NCBI RefSeq assembly: GCF_002887815.1
Contig: NZ_PDHO01000012.1
Span: forward strand, 87,221 to 151,220
DNA: 64,000 nucleotides
Direction: 5' to 3'
DNA from: Mycobacterium sp. ENV421
GTDB lineage: Bacteria > Actinomycetota > Actinomycetes > Mycobacteriales > Mycobacteriaceae
Shown here one piece after another: positions 47,037-55,721 of this stretch. The position numbers were made by a program, and so were the translations under genes. Every line of letters begins with the position of its first letter. The stretch's first letter is position 1. The notes below the pieces were generated by a model. That model searched no databases. It was not told the origin of the DNA and saw only the letters and a program-made list of their open reading frames with translations.

Positions 47037-48241
47037 TTTTTGGCGCGCGGGGCGGCATGGCCGGTACCGCGGGCTGCCCGCGCGTTATGTGTCGCGACGT
47101 GGCGCATGTTCGCTCCAGCCTTTGGCCGGCTCGTCCTGGCCGCGGTAAGTGTGTTGGCGACCGCATCATTGACGCTGTCGTTGGTGTCGATCGACAATCG
47201 GGTGAGGTCATGACCAACGCGCGTCACGGCTTGGCGGGGCGTCACGGTGGCGGGGTCGCCCGCAGCCGCCGCGGTGCCGTGCAGGCCGCCTGCGCTGGAA
47301 GCAGCCAGGGTATTGACCGCTGCTGACGAATGCTGCGGATGAAGACCATCGAATCCCTGCTGAATGTCGCCTGGTATCCGCCCGATCAGCGCAACTTGCT
47401 CGTTCCATGGCAGCAATAGCTGCGTTCTTGCCTGCGAACCCGCGGGATCGTAGACGCTCAGGACGTCGTTGATAGCGGGCGTCAACACCGTTGCCAGCTG
47501 ATGACCTATCACGGGAATCCCCGAGATAGACGTGATCAACGGTGCCTGACGGAGCAGCAATACATCCGACGTGCTGCCGTTGCCGATCGGCGTGATCACC
47601 CTATTGCTGCCGTCCGGCGCCGGCACGAAGCTGTTGTAGTCGGCCTGCGTCGTCGTCAGTGCACCGATGACAGCGTTAGCCCAGGCGACGCCCGCACCGG
47701 GGCCAACAAGAAACTTCGGCGCGTCGACAACGCCGTCACCCTGCAATCGCACCGACGCCATCGCAGAACCATTCGGACCGGCGCTGTTGTCGGCGATGTC
47801 TGTTGGCGTCGCCTTCACCAAGCCGAGCGAGGCTCGCATGCCGTTTGCGCCGTTGGTATCCCGCATCAGGACAACTGCGTGATCACCGGGTAATGCGTAG
47901 AGCTGAGTCTGTATTGAACCCAGCTCAGCCGCGTCTGAACCGTAAGCGACGACAACGACAGTTGTGTACTTGTCGGCGGTGTTAAAAGATGCCACCGCCA
48001 AGGCCTGCTCGACAAACACCACATCGACCTGATCGCAACCTGTACAGGAGAGCAACTCCGGCGACATGTTGTCGAATGCCCCGTTGACGTTGATGAGCTG
48101 CGTCGAAGCAGCCAACAACGACACGTCTGACGTGGCCGTCACTTGCTGTGTCACACCGATCGCCACCAGCATCGCGGCCGCCGGGACGAGGATTGCGGCG
48201 GTAGCGCCAGCAATGTGCCGAGAAGCGGTGGAGGCCCGCAT
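47033..48241 (-). CDS. exported protein of unknown function
   Basis: This 402-residue protein has an N-terminal signal or anchor helix (about 10-30, [14 protein letters not shown]) and a Ser/Ala/Gly/Asn-rich extracytoplasmic body. A Cys pair occurs in [11 protein letters not shown] (about 64-67). The last ~60 residues are basic and Ala/Arg/Thr-rich (ending [10 protein letters not shown]). I recognise no domain; the look is of a mycobacterial exported alpha/beta protein. AGGA lies upstream of the ATG. In M. tuberculosis this slot between ctaB and qor holds PE_PGRS28 and a regulator, so the locus is variable. Base use appears slightly less GC-rich than in the neighbours. Confidence 0.6.
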   Translation of the reverse strand: MRASTASRHIAGATAAILVPAAAMLVAIGVTQQVTATSDVSLLAASTQLINVNGAFDNMSPELLSCTGCDQVDVVFVEQALAVASFNTADKYTTVVVVAYGSDAAELGSIQTQLYALPGDHAVVLMRDTNGANGMRASLGLVKATPTDIADNSAGPNGSAMASVRLQGDGVVDAPKFLVGPGAGVAWANAVIGALTTTQADYNSFVPAPDGSNRVITPIGNGSTSDVLLLRQAPLITSISGIPVIGHQLATVLTPAINDVLSVYDPAGSQARTQLLLPWNEQVALIGRIPGDIQQGFDGLHPQHSSAAVNTLAASSAGGLHGTAAAAGDPATVTPRQAVTRVGHDLTRLSIDTNDSVNDAVANTLTAARTSRPKAGANMRHVATHNARAARGTGHAAPRAKN

Positions 48242-48570
48242 TATTTCCTGCTCTCAGTTGGCGCGTTCGAGTTTGCCGGAGCCTCCACCTTGGGACGTTC
48301 TGGTTGTCCCGACGGAAGATGTTCCTACGTCTCCCAACACCCCTAGACGATAGGCGAATTAGCTGACGCGCATGGCAAAGCCGGCATACCCGGGACAATT
48401 CACCAGACCAGGCGTCTAGGTCACCCTCAATGGCGCAGAGGGTTGGCCCTGATTCCGCTCACGTTTTCGGCACGGCGTGAAGCCCCCGGGCCGTCAGACC
48501 CGAGTATTACATCCAGAGCCGGTCGTATGGGATGAACTCGGCTGCCTTGCCGGCGGTTGCGACCGCGCGA
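48242..48570. other. intergenic region between the exported-protein gene and qor
   Basis: These 329 bp hold the upstream region of the minus-strand exported-protein gene and the 3' flank of qor. A weak TATCGT -10 candidate (minus strand, 48347-48352) is the only promoter-like element. No gene, tRNA or clear terminator is seen. Confidence 0.4.
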
Positions 48571-49545
48571 TCAGGGCAGCAGCACGATCGAGCCGGTCGT
48601 CTTGCGGCCCTGGAGATCCCGGTGCGCCTGCGCGGCTTCGGCCAAGGGGTAGTGGCCGCCGACCGTGATCGTGATCGCACCGGAGGCGATCGCATCGAGT
48701 AGTTCACCCGCGCGCCACGCGAATTCGTCCGGGGTACGGGTGAAGTGGGCGAGGTTGGGCCGGGTCAGGAACACCGACCCGGCGGCGTTGAGCCGCTGCG
48801 GATCCACCGGCGGCACGGGTCCGCTGGACGCACCGAACAGTGCCAGGGTGCCGCGGATCGCCAGGCTCGCGAGGCTGGCGTCGAACGTGGTCTTGCCGAC
48901 GCCGTCGTAGACGGCGGCGACACCGTGACCGTTGGTGAGGTCGCGGATCGCCGCGGCGAAGTCGGCGGGGTCCTCTGGGTAGTCCAGTACCTCGATCGCG
49001 CCCGCCTGGCGGGACAGTTCCGCTTTCTGCGGGCTGGAGGCGGTGGTGATCACCCGGGCGCCCAGGCTGGTCGCCCACTGGGTCAGGATCAGTCCGACGC
49101 CGCCGGCCCCGGCGTGCACGAGCACGAAATCGCGCGCCTGCACCGCGTAAACCGACTTGATCAGGTAGTGCGCGGTCATACCCTTGAGCAGCGCCGAGGC
49201 GATGGCGTCCGACGGCACCGAATCAGGGACGTAGGCGACGAAATCAGCTGGAGCGGTGCTGAACTCGGCATAGGCTCCGGATGCCACCGCGGTGACAACC
49301 CGATCGCCGGGCGCGATCGCCGCGACGTCGTCGCCGACCGCGACGATCGTTCCGCACACCTCGGTGCCCACCACGAACGGCAGTTCCCGCGGATACAGAC
49401 CGGACCGGAAGTAGGTGTCGATGTAGTTGACGCCGATCGCATCCGCCTGGATGAGCACCTCGGCCGGGCCGGGTGTGGGCTGCGGCTTCTCGACGTAGTT
49501 CAGGACCTCGGGACCGCCCGTCTCGGCGACTTCGATTGCGTGCAT
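48571..49545 (-). CDS. qor: NADPH:quinone oxidoreductase
   Basis: This 324-residue MDR-family quinone reductase has the GroES-like domain (DAIGVNYIDTYFRSGLYP) and a Rossmann fold with VLVHAGAGGVGLILTQWA, both typical of QOR/zeta-crystallin. It lacks zinc ligands. It corresponds to Rv1454c qor and acts in the cytosol on quinones with NADPH. The ATG at 49545 begins MHAIEVAETGGPEVL, the family N-terminus; the longer frame upstream is rejected. It is divergent from the ATP-grasp-like gene with only 18 bp between starts. Confidence 0.92.
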   Translation of the reverse strand: MHAIEVAETGGPEVLNYVEKPQPTPGPAEVLIQADAIGVNYIDTYFRSGLYPRELPFVVGTEVCGTIVAVGDDVAAIAPGDRVVTAVASGAYAEFSTAPADFVAYVPDSVPSDAIASALLKGMTAHYLIKSVYAVQARDFVLVHAGAGGVGLILTQWATSLGARVITTASSPQKAELSRQAGAIEVLDYPEDPADFAAAIRDLTNGHGVAAVYDGVGKTTFDASLASLAIRGTLALFGASSGPVPPVDPQRLNAAGSVFLTRPNLAHFTRTPDEFAWRAGELLDAIASGAITITVGGHYPLAEAAQAHRDLQGRKTTGSIVLLP

Positions 49546-49550
49546 GTCAC

Positions 49551-49556
49551 TATCAT
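49551..49556 (+). promoter_or_regulatory. -10 box of ATP-grasp-like gene
   Basis: TATCAT lies 7 nt before the GTG at 49564, predicting a leaderless mRNA. Confidence 0.5.
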
Positions 49557-49563
49557 CCCTGCT

Positions 49564-50514
49564 GTGAGCGCCCGCCCGAATCTGGCACGTCCCGACGTCT
49601 TCCATCCGAGCATCGTGCTGGCCGGCTGCCCGCAGCTCGTTTCCGGTGACGGTGACGACGACGGCCTGATCGCCGCTCTGCGGACCCGCGGGCTGCACGC
49701 CCGCTGGCTGTCCTGGGACGACCCGCAGACCGAAACCGCCGACCTGGTGATCCTGCGCGCCGCCTGGGACTACGCCGAACGTCGCGAGGAGTTCCTGGCC
49801 TGGACCCGCCGGGTGCGCCACCTGCTCAACGCCCCGGACGTGGTGGCGTGGAACAGCGACAAGCACTATTTGCAGGATCTGGCCGACGCGGGCGTACCGA
49901 CCGTCCCGTCGTATTTCTTCGCACCGGGGGACAAGGTGCACCTGCCCACGGGCGAGGTGGTGATCAAGCCCGCGATCGGCGCAGGGTCGATCGACACCGG
50001 CCGGTTCGTCGACCGGGCCGCCGCACGCGCACACGTCGCCGCGCTGCAGGACAGCGGGCGTACAGCGCTCGTGCAGCCCTACGACGCCCGCGTGGAGCAG
50101 GGGGAGACCGCGCTGGTGTTCCTCGGGGGCCGGCAGTCCCACGCGTTCACCAAAGGCCCGATGCTGCCGCCGGAAGGGGAGTCGCCGACGCTGCACGAGT
50201 CCGGCACCTACGTGGAGGAGTCGCTGGCCTCGGCGGATCCGGACTTCGAGATGTGGGACGTCGGCGTGGCTGCGCTGGCTGCCGCCAGTCGCCATCTCGG
50301 TATCGAGGCCAGTGAATTGCTCTATGCCCGAGTCGATCTCATCGGCGGCGCCGACGATCCGCAGGTGCTGGAGCTCGAGGTGATCGAGCCCGGGCTCGGC
50401 TGGCGCCAGCTCGACGAGCGGACCCGCGACCTGCAGCAGCGTGCGTTCGCACTCGAGGTCGAGTCAGCGTGTGAGCGTCTTGGGCTCGGCCCGCTGTCGC
50501 ATCGACGCCCATAG
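49564..50514 (+). CDS. ATP-grasp-like protein (Rv1455 family)
   Basis: This 316-residue protein appears to have the three-part ATP-grasp layout. The N-terminal part contains LILRAAWDYAERREEFLAW in pieces. A central lid has VVIKPAIGAGSIDTGRF (ATP-binding Lys), and the C-terminal catalytic region has LLYARVDLIG and VLELEVIEPGLGW with metal-binding acidic residues. ATP-grasp enzymes ligate carboxylates to amines or thiols; neither substrate is known here. It keeps the position of M. tuberculosis Rv1455 between qor and ctaA. Its 3' end overlaps the convergent ctaA by 51 nt. Confidence 0.78.
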   Translation: MSARPNLARPDVFHPSIVLAGCPQLVSGDGDDDGLIAALRTRGLHARWLSWDDPQTETADLVILRAAWDYAERREEFLAWTRRVRHLLNAPDVVAWNSDKHYLQDLADAGVPTVPSYFFAPGDKVHLPTGEVVIKPAIGAGSIDTGRFVDRAAARAHVAALQDSGRTALVQPYDARVEQGETALVFLGGRQSHAFTKGPMLPPEGESPTLHESGTYVEESLASADPDFEMWDVGVAALAAASRHLGIEASELLYARVDLIGGADDPQVLELEVIEPGLGWRQLDERTRDLQQRAFALEVESACERLGLGPLSHRRP

Positions 50515-51420
50515 CGCCGCGGTGGCCGCAGTGCAGGCCGCCGCGCCCGCGACGTGCACGGCCACCAGTGCGGCAGGCACGCCGGTGAAGAACTGAACCG
50601 CGCCGACCAGTCCTTGGGCCAGCACCAAACCCACCAGCACCGCCAACCGCTTCATGATGAACCGCGGTGCGAACACCGCCTGCAACCCGGCGGCCAGCCC
50701 GATCAGCAGCGCCAGGTAGGCGATCAGCAGCGTCGCGTGCATGTGCACCAGCGTGAGGATCTCGACCTCGAGTCGCGGCACCGGGCGCTGCGGACTCTTG
50801 TCGCCGGCGTGCGGGCCTGCGGCGGTCACGAGGGTTCCGGTGGTCAGCGTCGCGGCCAGGGTCAGTGCGCCCAGCACGGTCAGATGCCGAAGCGGTTTGG
50901 GCACCAGCGCCGTCGAGATGCCGTCGTCGGGTTCGCCGATCTTGACGTAGAGCAGGGTGGCCAGCCACACCATCGCCATCGACGCCAGTAGGTGGATCGC
51001 GACCGTCCACCACGCCAGCCCGGCCAGCACGGTGATCCCGCCGAGCACCGCCTGCACCACCGTCGACGCGGGCATCAGCCAGGCGTAGATCAGCACCTCC
51101 CGGCGGCGACGGGCGCGGGTGACGGCCAGGACGGCCAGGATCGCAGTGATCACGACGAGGAAGGTGATCATCCGGTTGCCGAACTCGACGGCCTGGTGGA
51201 TGCCGGGGACCGCGGCGTGCGGGACTGGGACGAAGCTGCCGGGGAAGCATTGCGGCCAGGTGGGGCAGCCGAGGCCGGATGCGGTGACCCGCACGATCGC
51301 GCCGGTGACGGCGATACCGCCCTGGGTCAGGATGACCGCGGCGGCGATGATGCGCTGGACGCGCAGGCTCGGCAGTGGCAGCAGGTCCACCAGCCGCAGG
51401 AAAAACCGTCCGACGGGCAC
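50464..51420 (-). CDS. ctaA: heme A synthase
   Basis: This 318-residue membrane protein has about eight helices and oxidises the C8 methyl of heme O to make heme A. Conserved pieces are VTASGLGCPTWPQCFPG with the functional Cys pair, the heme-ligand His segments in PGIHQAVEFGNR and LTLVHMHATLLIAY, and VAVHVAGAAACTA. It matches Rv1456c. The GTG lies 6 nt from a TACGAT -10 box on the minus strand, predicting a leaderless message. It pairs functionally with ctaB. Confidence 0.92.
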   Translation of the reverse strand: MPVGRFFLRLVDLLPLPSLRVQRIIAAAVILTQGGIAVTGAIVRVTASGLGCPTWPQCFPGSFVPVPHAAVPGIHQAVEFGNRMITFLVVITAILAVLAVTRARRRREVLIYAWLMPASTVVQAVLGGITVLAGLAWWTVAIHLLASMAMVWLATLLYVKIGEPDDGISTALVPKPLRHLTVLGALTLAATLTTGTLVTAAGPHAGDKSPQRPVPRLEVEILTLVHMHATLLIAYLALLIGLAAGLQAVFAPRFIMKRLAVLVGLVLAQGLVGAVQFFTGVPAALVAVHVAGAAACTAATAALWASMRQRAEPKTLTR

Positions 51421-51426
51421 GGCCTG

Positions 51427-51432
51427 ATCGTA
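51427..51432 (-). promoter_or_regulatory. -10 box of ctaA
   Basis: TACGAT on the minus strand lies 6 nt before the GTG at 51420. Confidence 0.5.
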
Positions 51433-51484
51433 GAGGACGTCTAACTACGCCCTGTAGTAGGGATCGGCGTAGTGGGGATCTGGC

Positions 51485-52261
51485 TCAGGTGAACCGGAAC
51501 CAGCGCAGCGCCGCCAGCGCCGACACCACGCCCCACGCCGCGAGCACCGCGATGCCGAACCAGTCGACGGACAGCGACATCGCCCGGGTCAGTGCTTCGG
51601 TGAGCGCCCCGGACGGCGTCAGCCGCGCCACCCAGGCCACCCCACGCGGAATCGCTCCGGTCTCCAAGGTCAGCGCCCCCAGCCCGGCGAACACGAACCA
51701 CAGCAGGTTGGCGACGGCCAGCACGATCTCGGCGCGCAGCGTTCCGCCCAGCAGCAGACCCATCGCCGCGAACCCCGCCGTGCCCAGCGCGATCACCAGC
51801 GCGCCGAGCAGCAGGCCCGCCGGGTGCGGGCGCCAGCCCAGGGCCAAACCGATGCCGCCGAGCAGCAACGCCTGCAGGAACACCACGGTCACCACGGCCA
51901 GCGATTTGCCGGCGATGATGCCCCACACCGGAAGTGCGGTGGCGCCCAACCGTTTCAGTGCCCCGTAGCGGCGGTCGAACGCGACGGCGATGGCCTGGCC
52001 GGTGAACGCCGTGGAGATCACCGCCAGCGCCATGATCGCCGGGACGAACACCGCGACCCGGTGCGTGCCGAACGACCCGAGTGGCAACAGGGTGAGCCCG
52101 ATCAACAGCGTGATGGGGATGAACATCGTCAGCAGCAGCTGTTCACCGTTGCGCAGCAACAGTTTCAGCTCGAGGCCGTACTGCGCGGCCAGCATCCGCG
52201 GCACGGTGCTGGGCCGTGGGTCGGGCGCGAAGGTGCCCGGGGGAAAGAGCTCGCTCGTCAT
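51485..52261 (-). CDS. ABC transporter permease (Rv1457c family)
   Basis: This 258-residue ABC-2-type permease has six hydrophobic helices after a short cytosolic start (LFPPGTFAPDPRPS). The first helix region is LLLTMFIPITLLIGLTLLPLG in parts. It should dimerise and pair with the ATPase encoded just upstream; the two genes overlap by ATGA. The substrate is unknown. The conserved position beside mptB and the suf operon suggests an envelope lipid or drug-like substrate, but this is inference. Confidence 0.88.
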   Translation of the reverse strand: MTSELFPPGTFAPDPRPSTVPRMLAAQYGLELKLLLRNGEQLLLTMFIPITLLIGLTLLPLGSFGTHRVAVFVPAIMALAVISTAFTGQAIAVAFDRRYGALKRLGATALPVWGIIAGKSLAVVTVVFLQALLLGGIGLALGWRPHPAGLLLGALVIALGTAGFAAMGLLLGGTLRAEIVLAVANLLWFVFAGLGALTLETGAIPRGVAWVARLTPSGALTEALTRAMSLSVDWFGIAVLAAWGVVSALAALRWFRFT

Positions 52262-53190
52262 GACCGCAACTCCCTACCGGTCAACTCCAGGAACACGTCT
52301 TCGAGGCTGCGCTGCTCGACCCGCACATCGGTGGCCAGCACATCGAGCCGTGCGCACCAGGCTGTGACGGTTGCCAGCACCTGCGGGTCGATCTTGCCTT
52401 CCACGAGGTATTCACCGGGCGAAACCTCTTTGGCCGCATAGCCTTCCGGTAGCGCCGCGATCAACAGCGACAGGTCGAGCTGGCGGGGCGCGGAGAATCG
52501 CAACTGTCCTTCGGCGCCGGAGTTCATCAGCTCCGCGGGTGTGCCCGATGCGACGGCCGAGCCATGATCGATGATCACGATCCGGTCGGCGAGCTCCTCG
52601 GCCTCCTTGAGCTGGTGGGTGGTCAACACCACCGTCACCCCGTCGCGGCGCAGCGCGTCGATGAGCTCCCACACCACCAGCCGCGCGTGCGCATCCATAC
52701 CTGCGGTGGGCTCGTCGAGGAAGACCAGCTCGGGCCTGCCGACCAGGGCGCACGCAAGCGCCAGCCGCTGCTGCTGGCCACCGGAGAGCCTGCGGTAGGT
52801 GGTGCGGGCGGCGTCGGTCAGCCCCAGGGTGTCCAGCAGCCAGGCCGGGTCGAGCGGATTGGCGGCGTAGGAGGCCACCAGATTCAGCATCTCGCCGGCC
52901 CGGGCCGCCGGGTAGCCGCCGCCGCCCTGCAGCATGACGCCGATCCGCTCGCGCACCCGCGCGTTGTCGGCGACCGGGTCCAGGCCCAGCACCTCGATGG
53001 TGCCGCCGTCGGGCCGGGTGAAACCCTCGCACATCTCGACCGTCGTGGTCTTGCCTGCCCCGTTCGGGCCCAGCAGGGCCAGCACTTCGGCGGCGTGCAC
53101 CTCGAGATCGAGATTCGCCACGGCCGTCGTCGACCCGTAATGCTTGGACACCCCGCGCAGTCGCACGGGGATTTCGCGGCCGGAACTCAC
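52258..53190 (-). CDS. ABC transporter ATP-binding protein (Rv1458c family)
   Basis: This 310-residue ABC ATPase has Walker A LLGPNGAGKTTT, the signature LSGGQQQRLALA, Walker B LVFLDEPTAGMD and a switch His in VVLTTHQL. The last ~90 residues form a C-terminal extension typical of drug/lipid exporters of the ABC-2 class. It energises the downstream permease, and the two genes overlap by 4 nt. Its GTG start overlaps the mptB stop by 4 nt, so mptB, ATPase and permease form one coupled unit. Confidence 0.92.
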   Translation of the reverse strand: MSSGREIPVRLRGVSKHYGSTTAVANLDLEVHAAEVLALLGPNGAGKTTTVEMCEGFTRPDGGTIEVLGLDPVADNARVRERIGVMLQGGGGYPAARAGEMLNLVASYAANPLDPAWLLDTLGLTDAARTTYRRLSGGQQQRLALACALVGRPELVFLDEPTAGMDAHARLVVWELIDALRRDGVTVVLTTHQLKEAEELADRIVIIDHGSAVASGTPAELMNSGAEGQLRFSAPRQLDLSLLIAALPEGYAAKEVSPGEYLVEGKIDPQVLATVTAWCARLDVLATDVRVEQRSLEDVFLELTGRELRS

Positions 53191-54920
53191 GGTGACTCAG
53201 CGTATGCGCCGGGCGCCGGGCGCGGCGTCGGTGGTTCGGTGGCTGGCTCCGCGGACTCGGGTGTGGCCGGGGTGTCGGGCTCCTGACCGCTGAACGTTTC
53301 GTTGGTTCCGGGCACCTTGCGCCAGGGCAGCCGGTGGAACGTCCCCGCGATCAGCATCAGCACGATCACCGTGCTGGCCAGGGTGGCGTCGACGATCTGG
53401 AACAGGGCGAAGCGGTCGCCGTTGGCGGTTGGCCCGAAGATCCCGACGACGAGCGACACCGCGATGGTCGCGATGCGGAAGCCCGGGCGGGTGGCCCAGG
53501 CTGCCAGCGGGATGATCGCCCACAGCAGGTACCACGGCTGCACGACGGGAAACAGCAGGACTGTCGCGCCCAGCGCCACACCGAGACCGCCGACCGGATG
53601 CAACTTGCCCCGCATCACGGCCAGGAGCAGCCAGGTGACGGTGATCATGATGATCAGCACGCCCATGGCGCGGGTCAGCGACAACACGGCGGTGGTGTGG
53701 TCACCCAGCCCGAGCAGGATCCCGACCTGGCCGGTGCCCAGCGCCAGCAGCGTCGGAGGTGACATCCAGCTGCGCACCACGTTGGCGGTGCCGAGGGTGA
53801 ACAGCCAGCCGAAGCCCAGGCCGCTGGCCCAGCCGATGATCGCCATGACCACCAGCGACAGCGATGTCATGAACGCGCTCGCCAGCACGAACGCCTTGAC
53901 GGTCGACCCCCAGCGGTACGCCAGGGCCATGCCCACGAAGCCCAGCGCCAACAGCCCCGGGAGTTTCACCTGCGAGGACATCGTGATCAGCACGGAACCC
54001 AACACCAGCATCGCGGGCGGCATCCACTGGGCCCACTGGTCGCGCCCGTGCGGCCAGTGCATCGGCCGCGGCCACAGCGGCTTGGCGGAGTCGATGCCGC
54101 GCAGCGCGAACTCCGTTCCGGTCAGCATCAGGCCCAGCATCAACGCCTCGTTGTGGATACCGGCGACCAGATGCATCAGGAGCAGGGGATTGGCCGCACC
54201 CAGCCACAGCGCGCTGACCTCGGCGACGCCGCACCGGCGGGCCAGCCGCGGTACCGCCCACACGATCATCCCGACGCCGAGCAGCACCACCACCCGATGA
54301 CTGAGCACGGCGGCGACGATGTTCTCTCCGGTCAGCGCCGAGATTCCGCGTCCCACCCACAGGAACAGCGGGCCGTACGGCGCGGGCGTCTCGCGCCACA
54401 GGCTGGGCACCGAGAGGGTGAAGACGTGGTCCAAACCCAGCCCCGGGGCGGGCCCGACCTTGTAGGGATTGAGCCCGTTCGCCGAGATCTGGCTCTGCGC
54501 CAGATAGGAGTAGACGTCCTTGCTGTACATCGGCGGAGCGATCAGCAGCGGAACGATCCACAGCAGCAGAGTGTGATCAAGCTGACCGCGCGACATCCGC
54601 GGGTTGCCGAGGGCGAAGCGGCCCAGCATCAGCCAGGCCAGCGCCATCATCACCGCGCCCGTGGTGGTCATCGTCAGCGACACCGTCTGGATGCGCGACG
54701 GGAGGTTCAGCAGCCGCACGCCGAAGGTGGGGTCCTGGACCACGGGTCGGGCGCCGGCACCCAGCGCACCGATTGCCATCAGCACGGTTCCGGTGGCGCC
54801 GAACAACCGGGTGCGGCGCATGGCACGGAATTCGGCGTCGTTGAGAGGCGCGCCTACAGTGCGTTCATCGCCGTGCAAGCGGGCGATTGACGAACTCAGC
54901 GAAAGCTGGCGGGCTGCCAC
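53187..54920 (-). CDS. mptB: alpha-1,6-mannosyltransferase MptB
   Basis: This polytopic glycosyltransferase of the GT-C type (577 residues from GTG 54920) corresponds to Rv1459c. MptB-class enzymes extend the alpha-1,6-mannan core of lipomannan from polyprenyl-phosphomannose on the outer side of the membrane. Visible features are a dozen or so hydrophobic helices, the first extracellular loop with acidic/aromatic residues (MYSKDVYSYLAQ, typical GT-C DxY-type motif) and a Pro/Glu-rich C-tail. The first GTG is at 54923; the second at 54920 sits 6 nt after TAGAGT, matching the leaderless pattern. It is divergent from sufR across 90 bp. Confidence 0.88.
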   Translation of the reverse strand: MAARQLSLSSSIARLHGDERTVGAPLNDAEFRAMRRTRLFGATGTVLMAIGALGAGARPVVQDPTFGVRLLNLPSRIQTVSLTMTTTGAVMMALAWLMLGRFALGNPRMSRGQLDHTLLLWIVPLLIAPPMYSKDVYSYLAQSQISANGLNPYKVGPAPGLGLDHVFTLSVPSLWRETPAPYGPLFLWVGRGISALTGENIVAAVLSHRVVVLLGVGMIVWAVPRLARRCGVAEVSALWLGAANPLLLMHLVAGIHNEALMLGLMLTGTEFALRGIDSAKPLWPRPMHWPHGRDQWAQWMPPAMLVLGSVLITMSSQVKLPGLLALGFVGMALAYRWGSTVKAFVLASAFMTSLSLVVMAIIGWASGLGFGWLFTLGTANVVRSWMSPPTLLALGTGQVGILLGLGDHTTAVLSLTRAMGVLIIMITVTWLLLAVMRGKLHPVGGLGVALGATVLLFPVVQPWYLLWAIIPLAAWATRPGFRIATIAVSLVVGIFGPTANGDRFALFQIVDATLASTVIVLMLIAGTFHRLPWRKVPGTNETFSGQEPDTPATPESAEPATEPPTPRPAPGAYAESP

Positions 54921-54926
54921 CACAGC

Positions 54927-54932
54927 ACTCTA
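54927..54932 (-). promoter_or_regulatory. -10 box of mptB
   Basis: TAGAGT on the minus strand lies 6 nt before the GTG at 54920. Confidence 0.45.
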
Positions 54933-54961
54933 ACCGGCGGCTTTTTCGCCCTCAGCTTGCT

Positions 54962-54973
54962 AAGGGTGCCCTT
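54962..54973. promoter_or_regulatory. palindrome in the mptB-sufR gap
   Basis: AAGGG and CCCTT are perfect arms around TG. The element is embedded in two CTTGCTA words (54956 and 54971). It could bind SufR or an iron regulator such as IdeR, but it does not match the IdeR consensus well. Confidence 0.3.
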
Positions 54974-54999
54974 GCTAGACCTGTTCGGGCAATTGCGTA

Positions 55000-55014
55000 A
55001 CACTGGTGTTGTGA
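55000..55014. promoter_or_regulatory. putative SufR operator
   Basis: ACACT-N5-TGTGA overlaps the sufR GTG start. This is the form I recall being reported for M. tuberculosis SufR autoregulation. Binding here would repress sufR and the whole suf operon when the cluster-loaded repressor is present. Confidence 0.55.
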
Positions 55015-55703
55015 AATTCCCGTCCGATGCTGACGCTGTGCCCGTGGTGGGCACCGTCGTGCATGACGGGCAGACCCGCCGGGCAATCGTGCAGCTCCTG
55101 CTCGAGTCGGGATCCATCACCGCCGCCGAGATCGGCCAGCGGCTGGGCATCTCCGCTGCCGGCGTGCGCCGGCACCTCGACGCGCTGATCGAGGCGGGCG
55201 ACGCCCAGGCCAACGCCGCGGCGGCGTGGCAGCAGGCAGGCCGCGGCAGGCCCGCCAAGCGTTACCGGCTCACCGCGGCCGGACGGGCCAAGCTGGAGCA
55301 CACCTACGACGACCTGGCTTCCGCCGCGATCCGCCAACTCCGCGAGATCGGCGGCGACCAGGCGGTCCAGACGTTCGCCCGGCGCCGTATCGACGCCATC
55401 CTCGCGGGAGTGGCGCAGGGCCCCGACGACGTCGAGTCCACGGCCGAGCGGGTCGCCGACGCGATGACCAAGGCCGGTTACGCGGCGACGACGACGCGGG
55501 TCGGCGGCCCGATGCAGGGCATCCAGATCTGCCAGCACCACTGCCCGGTCTCGCATGTCGCCGAAGAGTTTCCGGAACTGTGCGAAGCCGAGAAGGAGGC
55601 GATGTCCGAGATCCTCGGCACCCACGTCCAGCGACTGGCCACCATCGCCAACGGCGACTGCGCCTGCACCACCCACGTGCCGCTCACACCGGCACACCAC
55701 TAG
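55011..55703 (+). CDS. sufR: Fe-S cluster-sensing repressor SufR
   Basis: This 230-residue regulator has an N-terminal winged helix (ITAAEIGQRLGISAAGVRRH in part) and a C-terminal Fe-S-binding region with Cys174, Cys178, Cys191, Cys217 and Cys219 (ICQHHCP, ELCEAEKE, DCACTTH). It corresponds to Rv1460. It is expected to sense Fe-S status or nitric oxide and repress the suf operon that follows. The GTG at 55011 is taken as start because the DNA-binding domain then sits at the usual distance; an in-frame upstream GTG/CTG extension would cross the operator. sufB follows after 18 nt. Confidence 0.92.
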   Translation: MKFPSDADAVPVVGTVVHDGQTRRAIVQLLLESGSITAAEIGQRLGISAAGVRRHLDALIEAGDAQANAAAAWQQAGRGRPAKRYRLTAAGRAKLEHTYDDLASAAIRQLREIGGDQAVQTFARRRIDAILAGVAQGPDDVESTAERVADAMTKAGYAATTTRVGGPMQGIQICQHHCPVSHVAEEFPELCEAEKEAMSEILGTHVQRLATIANGDCACTTHVPLTPAHH

Positions 55704-55721
55704 ACCAGAAGGAGCGTCGCC

